64,000 nucleotides of DNA from Norana najaformis (GCA_964023275.1 OZ029919.1:32874561-32938560), one strand, 5' to 3'. Counted from the first letter of the stretch, positions 1 to 12,900 are shown. Notes: generated from the sequence alone by a model not told the origin. Made by a program: numbers and translations.

Positions 1-600
1 TGAGATCACAACTGGTCCCGATGTGAGTAGTTTCTGCAGACTTTATTCTTAGCGTCTTAGTGTTTGTTTTCATTCTGTAAGATTATGTCGCGTCTCTTTA
101 CGATAACCTGGAACTTCTTATGATGCTGACTTTGTGAGACATGTAAATGTACACGATTTTCTATAGCGACCATATGACCTCGACCCTGCTCATTTTTTAA
201 TGAATAAATCGGGTGAGATCCTTCACCGCTGCTGCCAGTTTGAATGGGTGCCATGACATTTAAGGTTCCCGTATACGGACCGTGCTAGCCCAAGATTCAA
301 ATCTCTGAAATAAGCCACGACTGGGAATCCTCGCGCACAGAGGCTCCTTGGCTACGCATTTATCGAAGTAGCTAACTAGCCCAGCGTGTGTCAGGAACTG
401 CCCTGAGGCAAGGTTGTGTTATGATGATGTCTTTTTCGTTCGAGAGCATGAGATCACAACTGGTGCCGATGTGAGTAGCTTCTGCAGACTTTATTCTGAG
501 GGACATAGTGTTTGTTTTTGTTCAATAATATTATGTGGCATGTCTTTATGATATGTTGGAACTTTTTATGATGTTGACTTTGTGAGACATGTGTCAAGAA
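1..600. repeat. Dispersed duplication, about 150 bp, two copies
   Basis: Positions 1-150 and about 449-600 share GAGATCACAACTGGT, GATGTGAGTAG, CTGCAGACTTTATTCT and GTTGACTTTGTGAGACATG-like sequence with scattered differences. About 300 bp of unrelated sequence separates the copies. Confidence 0.75.
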
Positions 601-3600
601 TCAACGTCTTGAGGTGAGGTTGAGTTATGATGACATCTTTTTCTGAGCTGAATTTGGGATCTAAGTTAATTTTTTTTGTATGAAAATTTGTGTTAAGATG
701 GGGTTTGTTATAAGTTGGCTTAGGCCTATATAATATAATTATATATATTAATACATAACATATATTAATATGTATATTATTAGAAATATTTGTATATATA
801 TTCTGATATGTTCTTGTTTGTTTTTGTGATTTAAAAGTCTCTTTATCTAAATTCTGATGGAAAATTAGATCCAACAAAGTGGAATTAGCGAGTATCAAAA
901 AGTTGAATGCTTTATGCAAAATGATATCTGAAACAAGCCTCGGTTTTAGTTTTATGTGGTGTTACTTTTTTTAGAATTTAGAGCCGTATTATTCATCAAT
1001 TACTTTAGTTTGATATGTTTTTCAGATGTTGGGAGAACAACGTCTTTGGTTTCATTTTTCCGGAAGAACACTACATCTTGATACTCCTCAAGTCACTACT
1101 TCTAAAAATGCATGATGATCCTTTCGGGATCTTCTTGATAGTCTCAGTTGAACTAATGGTTCTGGTTGAGCGACTCCTGAAACCAGACACCCATCTGTTT
1201 CAAAGTTCTGTAATCTTCATGTCCACTGTTTATTGTATCGTTTGATGCAGTTTCCTCTCTATACACTGCAACTCTTGATTGGACGAGCTATTTAAGTGTT
1301 TAATGGTTGACAAGCCAGCCTGCTGTGCTGAGCTTCCACGTGTTCACAGGGTCCGAAAATCGCATACTGAGCTGGTGACTCATGGTTGGTACAGAGGCTG
1401 ATTTTTTAGCATGTTGGATTTTCAACATGGTGTCTTGGGTTTGATTCCAAATGTGCCATACCAAAACGGCAATCTGTTGTAGAACCTGTTTGTGCAGAGG
1501 TTTCGTGTTGGTGGCATTTTTTTAAAAGGCGCTAAATAAATTTCTGTATTATGTTACATTGTGTGTAAGTGAAAGGGCAGTTGTGTACATTACTGAATGT
1601 TTGTTTTGGCCATGGCTGAAATTTGCCGTTGGATTTTGTGAACTTTTTATCTTGGCTTGGATATATCTAAACTGATGCACGTAAATAGAAAAATGATTGA
1701 TAAATAAATTATAGTAATTGAGTAGATTAGTGGTTTAAATTTGTGTGTATGGTCCGAAAAGGCGTGGCTGTATTTATATCATAAAACAGCTTTATTTAAA
1801 GTTTTTCTTAGTATTAATATTATTATGTTTATTTTTTATTATTATAATAATAATAATAACAGATAAATATATTAACTGAGACCTAAATGTCATTATGTAC
1901 TATAAAAATGATAGTAAACATAACATTAAATTACAGAAACTCAATTATTATTATTGTTATTGTTATTGTTATTACTATTATTATTATCATTATTTTTATT
2001 GTTATTATTATTAAGCAGTTACTAGTGTTTTGTGCATTTTGATGCGGTTCAGCTACGCAGTATTGCGTACGAGAACTAGTCGGTGATCATTCTGTTTTCG
2101 TACAAGTCTAGTTGTCTATATGTCAGTGCTTTAATCGTGGCACGTTTTTCATTGCAACATCAGTCAGCTTGTAACTTTGCTTCAAATGTTGTTGCTGCTG
2201 TTTTACATGAGCAAGGCCGAGTTGTTGCTTCCAGGCTTGTTGGACTTCAGATTTGAATTTGGAAAGAAGTCTGAGACTTGATATATGACCAGGACTTGGA
2301 AACAAGTCTGCTGACTGCCTGGACTGAAAGAGACTGAGACCGATGTGTATATTTGACTTGCGTAGAAAGTCACTTAATGACAGTGAAACGCTTGGAGTTT
2401 GGATTTATCATTGTTAGTATGGTTCACACTTCATTCCAAAGGATTGTACGTCAAGGTTGAGGAGAAAGCTATGTTAAAGAGACTTGTTTGATCCGGAACA
2501 ACTTGACTGTTACTGGGTGCGATGAAAGTGCCGTGGACAAGCACCGGAGCGCCGTGTGGCCGAGTATTATTATTGCTACTTTTAGTTAACGTCAATTCAA
2601 AATTAGTTACCCTGTTTTGCATTTTGCGGATCGCATTATAATATAATGTGGATATTGTATGTTCCTATCTAAAATATTTGGTTGGATTTCTCACTCATTC
2701 GAAGGATGTATGACGTGTTAACAAATGCTTTACTTACTTACTTAAAATTAAGTCGGACTGCTTTACTTTTGAGCATAAACCAAATGTGTAGTTCTGGTGG
2801 TGTGTTGTGTGTTGGTCCATGTTAGACATTACGACCTAGTGGTAAATAGTAATTCTCAGTTGTTGTGTGATTTGATTCCCAGTGGGTCATATGATGAACC
2901 TGGTAGAACCTTTTGCAAGTTCTGCAAACTGCAAGAAGGGATTGTGCAATCATTTGCATGCCATGGTCTGGACTGTGATTCGGCTACCTTCACGTACTGT
3001 ACTGTGATTTCTGGTTTTCAACCGGACTTCTCCAGAGGATTACGATTTTTGATTACAGTATCACTTGAAGCGATCATCAATAGCTACCTTATGCATTTTG
3101 ATAACGGCGCTATAGAAGTCATAAAATTAGTATTGATTGGATTCAGTCAAATTACTGTTTGTTCTTTGGTGTGAGTCTTGGTGGTTGATGAAATTACGGT
3201 GTATCTAAAGCTTACTTGACCTGACCTTTAATTTCCGGGAAAAAATAGGGCTGAACGCAAAACATCTGGATTCAAGAGAATGTTGTCCAATGATTCTCTA
3301 ATTTGTCGACCTTTGACCTCTGTCCTGCTTGCTGATTCGTTGGGAATTGACCTATATTGTCAGGCGATTCGGAAAGTTTGTCCAATTGTCCTTAAAAGAG
3401 TCCTTAAAATTTCGACTTGCATGTCAAAGGAGAATGTTCTGTTTATCATTTGTATTTCATTTTCCTTATATGCTGCTGTGTTTCATTGTATATATCTCCT
3501 AATTTTAGTAGATGAATGGTCAACAGAGTAAAAGGTATTCACTGTAGTTTGCAGCCGGACACTTGTGTGATCTGTTGAAGCGACCAAAGAATGTCTGATT

Positions 3601-4298
3601 GTACGCTACACTTTTTGTGCTCCACCATCGTGCTTTTGATATCTGTTGCTAAATTACTTATTAGAGTGTGGCTGGGCTTTTTGTCCTCTGTAAATATTGC
3701 TTAGTTGACGTCGTCGCCAGCAAGATCTGCCCAAAAGTTCAATGTGTTGGTTGCACTTTCTTAAGCATCTGTTGTTTTTGTAGATTTTTTAAGTGTTCCG
3801 CTTGGACGAGGTCTGTCTTTGTGGAACAAAATCTGGCTTGGCTTGGGTGGATTTGGCAAACTAAAGATATCTCTTTGCTGTTTTGCTTCGTGCTACGCTT
3901 TGTAGATGGCTTTTGCATTTGATAGAATTGAGCCAATGTTTATTCGAGTTTGCTGAACATTGTTTTTCTTTATGTTGAAGATGTCTCTATTTCTTCTGTC
4001 AAGGGGAAATTTGGAGTTCATACAATACTGTTGGACAGTTTTCCTTAGGATTTTATTATCCGATTTTCAAAATGCGAACGTTTTCTTTAGCGTCTTTCTG
4101 CGGCACGAGTATTTCCTGAAGTTCTGCCTTGGCACTGAAGCCATCTTGTTAGAAATATTTTCTCTCGGTTTTTGTTAGCGACAAGTTCAATTTAAATGTT
4201 TGTCCGATTAAAGTTCGATAGCGAGCTTAACCGGAAGAGAAGGCTGTGGGAAGGAAGTACATAGTGACAATATGCATGTGTTTTGTGATTTGAGTTTG

Positions 4299-4522
4299 CA
4301 TATTTGGTTCTCTCCTAAGTTTAGGAATCTCATATTTGGTTCTCTCCTAAGTTTAGGAATCTCATATTTGGTTCTCTCCTAAGTTTAGGAATCTCGTATT
4401 TGGTTCTCTCCTAAGTTTAGGAATCTCATATTTGGTTCTCTCCTAAGTTTAGGAATCTCGTATTTGGTTCTCTCCTAAGTTTAGGAATCTCATATTTGGT
4501 TCTCTCCTAAGTTTAGGAATCT
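4299..4522 (+). repeat. 32-bp minisatellite, exactly 7 units
   Basis: Seven back-to-back 32-bp units of the form CATATTTGGTTCTCTCC + TAAGTTTAGGAATCT. The only variation I see is A or G at unit position 2, in the order A A A G A G A. Each unit holds CCTAA-GT-TTAGG, an inverted repeat. Confidence 0.95.
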
Positions 4523-5631
4523 CTTGGGCTTTGCTGTTACAACTCTAGAAGATTTGACTGGGTGAGTTTGTTCTGTCGGAATCCTCTTGACTGAATTGGA
4601 CTTTGTGAAGACGACAGTGGAGTTGCAACAACTACATATACATTACATTACATATGTAGTTATTGGAAGTGTAGAAACACTACTACCTCTGTGGAGTGTA
4701 AAGTATGGGAGTGTACAATTGTATGTTTAGGCTAACAAAGTGTTTAGAGCTTTTGCCTTGGATTTAGTTCTGTTGTGAAGGCAAGATAAGAAAAGAGCAT
4801 TAAAGACGAAAGGTTTATTCCATGTACGAAGAGTGTATTAATTACTTCTAATTATTCTAGGTAATTTTATGTTTTCTTTGTTTGGTGGCAAATTCAATAG
4901 AAGAACTTGCAAAGTCAACCGGTCTATAGGAATATCTTTGTATTTATGATATGATTACACGCTTGTCGGTGATACTGCCTGGAAACATTCCTTTTCAAAA
5001 GCCCCTTCTTGTTTTCGTTGATAGTCACTTTGCAACTTCCTCCATGTGTAGGTATACTTTCTGTTTGTTGTACAGCGAGAAAGCGATTGTTTTAGTTAGT
5101 AGTGTGTATGTTTCTTCATTGCATTGTGATTTTTGTATTAGTTTGGCCAGAGCGTCTGTTGATGTTTGTTGGTATTAAAATCGAATGAAATGTTACACTG
5201 ATTTATCCGTTTCATACGTTTCAGTATACGTGGCTTAGCCTGTCAGAGTTTTGTCTGCCGTATGAGCGAATGTGGAAAACGCAGTTTTGAATACTACCTG
5301 CTTTGTAGAAATTTGTAGTTTTGCTTGTGTTTGGACTTGCATTTCAAATGTATGTGTGTGTGTCAGGCACATATATAGGGCATGTATAGGGCACATTTTG
5401 AGCACCTCCTCCAGGTACAACATGCATGGGTATCTGATCTAAGCAGGTGCAGTGGAGAGTACACAGAGATTGTAAGCTGAACTGAACTGGATTAAATGGT
5501 AGCGTTTACTTAATGGGAGATTTTTCCAGGTGGAAGATCCGATGCTTGAGAGAACCTAAATGCCATTAGTAAGTAATTCACGAAAGATGAGCTTTTAGTC
5601 CAGACTCTAACGACATCAGAGAACAAGTGGA

Positions 5632-5641
5632 AATAAATAAA
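5632..5641 (+). terminator. Candidate poly(A) signal AATAAATAAA
   Basis: Two overlapping AATAAA hexamers lie at the point where the plus strand changes from T/G-rich to A/C-rich. A plus-strand transcript ending about 5655-5665 is the simplest reading. Confidence 0.35.
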
Positions 5642-5807
5642 AGCTACATGTTTAGGAGTTTCTAAATTCAGCTCTTATTTGACCCTGGCAGCCATGTTCC
5701 CTGTGCCTCCGGTGGCTCGCTATGTATGGGCCCATGTGGGTCCAACAGCCCGGGCTATCAAAGGAATTTTTTCAATAGTTCAAACAAAAAACTCAGTCAA
5801 ATGCAGA

Positions 5808-5813
5808 TTTTAA
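5808..5813 (-). terminator. Candidate poly(A) signal ATTAAA (RUSC-like gene)
   Basis: ATTAAA on the minus strand lies about 170 bp from the plus-strand AATAAATAAA at 5632, so two convergent transcripts could end back to back. Single hexamers occur by chance, and transcripts would be needed to confirm this. Confidence 0.3.
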
Positions 5814-6944
5814 TTCATCGGCTCGACTTCATACGCTGAAACTGAAACGTCGTTAAATATCCATTCAAGAAATAGAATAACAGACAAGTAAACTTTTTTG
5901 TAGTATTCTCTTTACACAGAACAGATTAGAAATTCTAAGTAGACGGCCAAAAACATCAACTAAAATTACTACCGCTTTTACAGGAATCATCAGCCCCGAT
6001 AAATTTATCCCTCACAAATCAATCGACAACACAAAATGCACCATTTTTTAACACATGGATAAATTATAAAATTTTTGAAAATAGTTTTGCTGACTTTAGA
6101 TGAAATGACTGACTAGTATTAGTTTGATCACAAAGATTACAAGTGCTACCCATGGTTTAATTCTCAACCACAAAAACAATACAATAATAAGTAATAATAT
6201 TAATAATAATAACAAAAATACTAATGCTCAGTTAATTTGTGTATTCCTCAGGAAGCATATATACCTCTCGTAGAAAATATTTTAATAATAAGTCATCAAA
6301 GGCATCTTTCTGGATGGTTTCGATGAAGATAGGCTTAGAATTTTTAAAGATTTTCTCTACGTCAGATTTTTAAAGAATCTTCTAATTCAGATAAAAACAA
6401 CCAATATAACTTATATCAGTAATAATAATATAGAAAACAAATATTAAAAGTATAAATAATAATAGTAATTGGTAGATATACATTACCTGACAAAAACAGT
6501 CAGTAATTCGTTGATAATAAACCGATGTAAACCTTTCACGATTTTCAGTATTCTTGTTAAACCCAAATAAATGATAGATAAAATCGTAATCGAACACTTA
6601 ACACGGCGTCATCATTTCGAGAAAACTCCGAGGCATTCGCGATCCAAGAACACAGCGACTGAACAAACGCTTTCAGGTGTAGACAGCAAACACTGCATAA
6701 TTCAAATGCACCCTCGTCCTAACTTAATGCATCGTTCAGCCATTTAGACAGAAGTACCATCATTCTTTGTCTCCATCTATCTTTCAGCTGACTCCAGTCG
6801 TAAGTAAATGCAAACTTTATAATGTACACAGATTCTAACGTAACGTGGTCCGGCTCATGGATCCACAAATTTAATACATCTCTAGAACATGCCATTCTTA
6901 CAACAACGCTAGAATGTGCTGCTTAAAATTGCTGCTAAGTATTA

Positions 6945-7262
6945 AGGTTCTGTCGTAAATCTCCCATGTTCCATAATGAAACGAAGGGGAAGCATCCATT
7001 TCCTTCTCTTTGGCCCTGAAGCCAGCAAAAACGAATTCGAAGGTCCTGGACACGGGGCCAGTCCATCGCAGAACTTGCCGTTTAGTTCCCAGTTCGCAAC
7101 AGTATCAAATTCAATCTCTTGGTGACGGAGACAAGAATGCACAAACAGCTTTCCAAGGGTCGTTACAGGAATTGGCTCAGCAGGATAGAACCCGCAATTG
7201 TTACATTACAGACCCACCACACTGTGTGAATAGACCACCATTTCACACTTGGTTACTCTGTG
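6945..7262 (-). mobile_element. tRNA-derived SINE (family C), minus copy
   Basis: On the minus strand it reads from a tRNA-like head (GTGGTCTATTCACACAG, TTGCGGGTTCTATCC) into a body with CTGTTTGTGC, CTCCGTCACCA, GAACTAAACGGCAAGT and TGGACTGGCCCCGTGTCC. The same body occurs at 22875-23161. It lies in the presumed RUSC 3' UTR, in sense orientation. Confidence 0.8.
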
Positions 7263-7496
7263 ACTGATTTGCTTACAGAAGAAAAACAAGCTTCATTTCG
7301 AAGGCTGAAGCCAATACGTACTAACATCAAAACTAATAAAGCAATTCTTAACAACATACAGTGTACAGTAAAAAGTTAACGGTCAGAATCAGTCAATTTG
7401 AGTCCGATTTAAAAATGGATCAACCAACAAGGATTATTCGGATCTGACCAGCGCAGTACACAAAGATACATACCAAATTTTTTACACGCTTCTAGA

Positions 7497-7516
7497 GGTC
7501 AAAGGATCCTTTGACC
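7497..7516. repeat. Perfect 20-bp palindrome
   Basis: GGTCAAAGGATCCTTTGACC equals its own reverse complement, with no loop bases. It lies in the presumed RUSC 3' UTR. Confidence 0.95.
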
Positions 7517-9349
7517 AAGGCGCACACAAGACCTCAGTAATGCAATGACACCATGTCACTTTCAACACGTGTTGGGAAGTCACAAAGTAACCTCTTCAAT
7601 GATAAAAGCTTCATCACTAATACAAAATAATAATTGAAACATTCAAGATGGAAAGGATCTAACAAAGCAGTCTGCGGAAAATTCAACAAAGCCGCATCGT
7701 AACTCGCGACTCGAGTCGCTCAAGAATACGAAATAAGTTAAGTAGTCTGAAAGCCGAACACTAAACGTCGCAGAAAGACACGTAAATAAGTATGTAGGCA
7801 GCTAGTCGTAGCAACTAATAGTCTGCACTGTTTCTGCACCCACATCAAACAGCATGAGCTAAGTTACTATGTACACGTCTAAGTACCCTGTACAAGAAAT
7901 TACGATTCGCTCAAATCAAGCCACAAATGGACCGATGTGAGTTGATGCAAACTTGTTTTCGAGTCATAAAGGACTGTCTTCTACAACGTTATCATGTTAA
8001 CAGTATTATTTGCTATCACATTCACTTTTTCGTAACATTAGTTAGTAATAACACATCTCTTTGCACGGTTATTTACTATTATCATATGCATTTTTTAAAA
8101 CTTTTTGTACCCTACTATATAGGATCATAGGGTGGATTTAAGTTTTTTTACTCAAGTCAGTTTGACACCTGGGATTTTAAAAACTGGTGATAATAATTTT
8201 ATTATTATCGCTACTACATTCTTTCAATCTACTTTTAATATTGATATTATTTACTCTTATGTTCAACTATCATATGATTTATTTTAGTTGTTTTTAGTTT
8301 ATTAAGGTGTGACGGTTGCTTCCTTCTATTTTCTCAGAACAAAAAGCACAACAACAAACAGCGTGAATCAGATACTCAAACGTATCTGTAGAAAACTCTC
8401 AACGGTTTCTGGATTTCATTTCAGAAGGAAGGGAAACTTGCGTAAATTGAGCGAGTCTTGGCCTTGACGACTGCTGTAGCAGGAAATTTTGCACAAATCA
8501 AGAAATGTTTACAAATGAATATTACGCTACAGGTAAAAGTGAATATTCTGACGACTAGAATAAACAACTGACTAATCTTCTTCAGTTACCCATTGCTAGA
8601 TGACGAACGTCCTTCACTTCTACCATCAGAAGACAAATAACCAAAAGCATCATGTTTAACAGACATAAGGGACAAAACAGTAGCTCCTATCTCTTTGGCC
8701 TTGGCATTTACCAAGGCCAACCCTGGCCAAGATCACCATAGTTGTCCTTGTCTATCCTGCACCCAGCTGTGATTGCCACTGCTTCAAGCACAGCATAGCT
8801 ACAGACATATTTCAATTTTTCCATCAACACTAAAATTCAAATCATATCTCCATATCTTCAACCTCATCAAAATATCTCACAGTCTTAAAAACCGCACAGT
8901 ATTCTTCTTAAACCTTGATAAATGATAGATAAAATCGTAACTGAACACTTAATACGGCGTCATCATTTTCAGAAAACCTGGAATTCCTCAAAATGTAACT
9001 GATTTCAAACTGCAAATGAATAACGGATGATAAAGAAATTCTAGATCAACTCGCACCCAGGCGACCATCCAACACAGACTTTCGTTCACAATTCACAACA
9101 CAGTCTTATTTTCCGAGATTCGCTTTAACAGACTGCTTACTAACTGTCCTGCTAAGTCATACTGACCTGTACGACACCTTGACCTTACAAGCTCAAGTCT
9201 TTCGTGATGTATCAATCGAGCACTGTAGGACATTTTCAGAATTTGCACAAGACTCAAACACCTAAGACTTCGTTAGCCCAGAAATCAGTTCATATCAGAC
9301 CATTTTGCCACTGATGCTGTCACCAACACCCACTTGTTTGTAGCTTGCT

Positions 9350-9425
9350 CAAGGCTCCTCTACCAATGAGATTCAAATCCTTGACTTTTGGTCTACAAAG
9401 AACCATTTACCACTGCACCATAAAG
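9350..9425 (-). mobile_element. tRNA-like SINE head (minus)
   Basis: The minus strand reads ATGGTGCAGTGGTAAATGG ... AAGGATTTGAATCTC, resembling tRNA A-box and B-box spacing. The tRNA arms do not pair, so this is a retroposon head and not a tRNA gene. Confidence 0.5.
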
Positions 9426-9761
9426 AGGGAAGGCATGCCCTCTGACACAAAAAAGAAGACAGTGTTACCCACCTTCATCACCTTTACCAGTCCTCAAAAC
9501 TGAACTTGTATGATTGCCAGATGCTTCAGTTGAAGCAAAGCCAACAAAATGGCCGACGTTTCCTTACAGGTTGACAGAAAGCCAACAAAATGGCCGACGT
9601 TTCTTTATATGTTGCGTGGCTCAACTACAAATTTCCGATTTCATGCAGATTCAAGCCCCACATTCAAAGGCTAAGTTCCAACACAATAACCCTACTGCAA
9701 AATCCTTGCGCATTCGACCTATTGACCAGTTTCGAGGAGGCAAGCGTCTATGAAAAAGTCT

Positions 9762-9954
9762 CTACTGTGAGGCGATTTTCTGTGGAATGTCGTCCATCCT
9801 AAGACATGCGCTGTGCACAAGGCCTTCGCTCTCTCCAAGGCGACACAGCTTCCAATCTGGATCGCGGTCCTGCAGTATGAACAGCAAACTGCCCTTCTCA
9901 AAACTCAGCTGCTGGCTGTCTGCGGCAACGTAGTGACACAGCGTTCGAGCAGAC
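9762..9954 (-). CDS. RUSC: RUSC-like exon g: C-terminal SH3 domain and stop
   Basis: After a TTCTTTTCAG acceptor, 193 nt encode 63 residues and a stop at 9764-9762. Key pieces are ARTLCHYVAADSQQLSF, EKGSLLFILQDRDPDWKLC and GESEGLVHSACLRM. This is an SH3 fold: the ALYDY-like start is RTLCHYVA, the RT loop ends QLSF-x-KG, the n-Src loop leads to DPDWKLC with the conserved Trp, and EGLVHSACL stands where EGLVP-x-x-YVxL is usual. The Pro of GLVP and the following Tyr are replaced (His, Ala/Cys), so peptide binding may be altered. RUSC1 and RUSC2 also end in an SH3 domain with D-W-L-x-C. Confidence 0.9.
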
Positions 9955-12900
9955 CTGAAAAGAACGATAACTTTATTTTAATTTTATTTATTTTATTCAT
10001 TTCTATAAATTGTAATTGTAAGTTCTTCAGCATCCAAAAAAGCTAAGTTGCAGGAACCAGCTTGTTCACAAGTGCTCGGTCAAAACAAATTCGGTGAGGC
10101 AGGTAAAGTCAGGTTCAGTTCTAAGTTTGATTCCAAACGTTAATTTCAAGCAGTTGTTAAGCATGCAAAGTCTGCAAATCTTAATGTGAGGTGAGGATGG
10201 CCAAGAATGATGGACTTATGAAACAAGAATCAAGCACAGTGAAACTAACAGAACTAAGACATTTCAGGCAGGACAAGGGAATTATCCATTTCGAAAACGA
10301 TGACTACAAATGATGGACAATTCAGATGACAAAGAAAACAACTCAAGCATTGTGAGATAACATGAAAGAACTAGCATACCCCATGCAAGGTTACTGTGCT
10401 CTAGTTTGGGAAAATGTCCCTTTCAGGGGGGGGGGTAATTCCTGTTGCTCCCCATTTCTCCCTCTCCCGCCAATTCCACCATTTTTCTCTCCCCTCCCCG
10501 CCCCTTCCCGTCCTTCCTCCTACCTTTCCCTCTCCCTCGCACTTTCCAGATAGGCTGCCCAACCCTCCCTTGTCCTTCCTCCTACCTTTCCCGCTCCCTC
10601 ATATTCTTCCAATAGCCTGCAGAAGGCTCTGTGTGTGCCTGCTTCCGGTCCTCTGCCTCTCCTGGCTCATACTATTCCCCAGATCACCAGAGCTTTCCCA
10701 AATATTCAGCGATCCAGTCACCTAACTAGTATCATATTATTCACAAGATAGCACCAATGCTGGACCATGTACATACGCGTCTAAACAAATTATTAGATAG
10801 AAGAGAGCTCAAACGCATCAAAAGAAAGTTTAAGAAAGAATGATGTGCTCTAACAGAACAGAATATTAACAACCAACCTTAGATTTTGAGACACTGGTGC
10901 CAAGTTCACCATCTTTGTTTGGTTCCCCGCCGATGAATCCAAGCTGTGTGCTTTGAAGAACTGCGTACTCGTTGAAAGCTGTCGCCCTTTTATTCCGCTT
11001 CTCTCATCGACTGCGCCATTGTTTATCTGACCCATTGACTGGCATTTTACCACCGATGATGATTTTGCAGATGTCGTTGCCATGGTGTCGCTTAGCAACA
11101 GCCGATCGAATATGTTGACGAGTCGTGTTCCAAAGTCGCTCCATCGCTTCTTAGTGACGCTCTCATCAAGCGAGTCTGTTCTTCCGGTTGACGGCAAAGG
11201 CAATGGGTTACGAGAAGACTGGCCGTTTGCGAGACTGACCGCTCGTGCTCCCAATGTGCTGGTGGCATCGGACGAACCATGTCGACTGGCAGAAGCTGTT
11301 GTGAGCTTTGAAGATGTGAGCGCCTGAGATGGTCTGGAAATTCGTAACTGCGTCTTCACGGCGTCCACTGAATCAGGATCTATGTGCTTGACGTCAGAAA
11401 GCACGTTGCACTGAGCCCCGGAAATCATGGTTTCGCACGAATCACCAGATTTAGCAACTTTGGCGAGTTGATGAATAGAAACGTCTGGTTTACTCGTTTC
11501 TTTTGCATCTTTCTCCACGAGTTTTTCGTGCTCGACAGAATCGCTTTTTGCAGCAACAGTCTTCTGATGCAAGTCCTCGAAGCTGTAGTTTGTCACGCCA
11601 CGTCTGTAGACCCGATCTCTTAGATTCATGTCCTTCAGTTGTTTTGTGAGGCGCAGAAAGAATCCACCATCACTTTCTGATCCAGAAGATGATTCAACCA
11701 AACAGCTGGCGTCGCTGCCTCCCAACAATTCCATGCTCTCCAGCGGCGCCAGACTCCGGACTGAACTGACGCACGCCGGCGGATTCACATACTTTAAGTT
11801 GTCGACTTGGAAAGTCCCAGGAAGCGACATCGGTCGAGGTTTTCTGCTCACTGCTGCTCGCGTAACGCTCCTGATCAGCGTCGTGCTCTCGCTCGCGAGT
11901 CGTTCCTTGCTCGCGCTGAGTTTCTCGACCAGGTGGCGCTGCGTCTTCTGCCACAGCTGTCTCGTGCGCTGCTTCAGTTTCGATTCGGAGGCTGCTGCCG
12001 ACAGCATCTCGTCCTGCTGAAGAGCCTGTTGGCTGGACGACAGATTCTCCAGCTGGGTGAGGAACTGCTGGCCCTCGATGTATGTCTCGACGGATCGCGA
12101 TACGTGGCGATCGAGCAGGTACTCGGCGAGCTGCTCCTGCTGTCGTCGTTCGAGCATGCGCGTCTCGAAGCTGTACTCGAGGCGAAATGGCATTTGAGCG
12201 AGAGGTTGGAGCGACGTGATCATGTCGAGGAAAAGGCGGTGAGCGGCGGAGTTGCTCATGTGAATGAAACTGGACGAAGTGTAGTGTCTGGCCAACAGAG
12301 ATTTGTGATTGTGAATGTAGGTCAGCCAAAAGTCCAGCGCCTTGTAGCTGCAAACAACACGTGCCATCATTACAGTTCTCATCACTTCTTCTACTGATGA
12401 TTTGTGATATGTCAGCACCTTTTTTGAGACGCTGTATAAATGTTCTGATACACACATACATACAAATATACATACATTCATACAAACATACATACATATA
12501 TACATTCTTACACACATATATGTATACAGACATACATACATATAAAAACTATCACTGTCACCAACAGCAAACAAAACAACACTAGATAACAACAACAACA
12601 CAAAACTGACAACAAAATCACATCAACACAAACAAAACAACATTAACAACAAAGTAAATCAACAACAAGAATCCTGCTGCCAAAATCTTAATCTTTTGTA
12701 ACAGACCTTTCTTTAGACGAGGGTGTTGCTAACAGAGTAAACTCACTTGAGAAGTCCAAATATGAAAGCATTGAAGAGAAGCCAAGGTGTGTTCAGGAAC
12801 TTGAGACTTTTCAAAGACTTGACGAGACCCTGAATCAGCTCAATTGGTTGGCCTAAAAATGTAAATGCAATGTAACGTAACCAACAATAATACGATGTAA

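Larger units (their letters stand above)
1..5660 (+). other. Non-coding stretch, possible 3' UTR or last intron of an off-window plus-strand gene
   Basis: No exon could be recognised on either strand. The plus strand is visibly rich in T and G, unlike 5790-9760. It contains a dispersed 150-bp duplication (1-150 and 449-600), AT-rich microsatellites (1805-2015), two weak tRNA-like heads (1375-1450, 2795-2890), an ACTT tail near 2735, the 32-bp array at 4299-4522, and AATAAATAAA near the right end. Short ORFs here are T-rich and look like chance frames. Confidence 0.35.
5790..9761 (-). other. Probable 3' UTR of the RUSC-like gene
   Basis: There is no coding signal below the stop at 9762. By eye the plus strand is A- and C-rich here, opposite to 1-5650, as expected for minus-strand transcription. 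An ATTAAA signal lies near the far end. The stretch includes a minus-strand SINE at 6945-7262, a tRNA-like SINE head at 9350-9425, a roughly 80-bp segment present twice (6546-6626 and 8897-8978), a 41-bp-spaced duplication of GCCAACAAAATGGCCGACGT (9540 and 9581), and a perfect 20-bp palindrome at 7497. Its extent is inferred, and earlier poly(A) sites are possible. Confidence 0.4.

Noticed and set aside
11628..12533. Long antisense and alternate-frame ORFs (130-279 codons) over RUSC exon f, and similar ones over exon a
   Set aside because: Shadows of GC-rich coding sequence. The minus frame with RUN motifs and splice agreement is the real one.
12348..12601. N-terminal extension of the long minus frame over RUSC exon f (Tyr/Val/Cys-rich)
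   Set aside because: It is intron: the GTTTGCAG acceptor at 12348 fits the phase of the preceding exon, and the extension translates CATA repeats.
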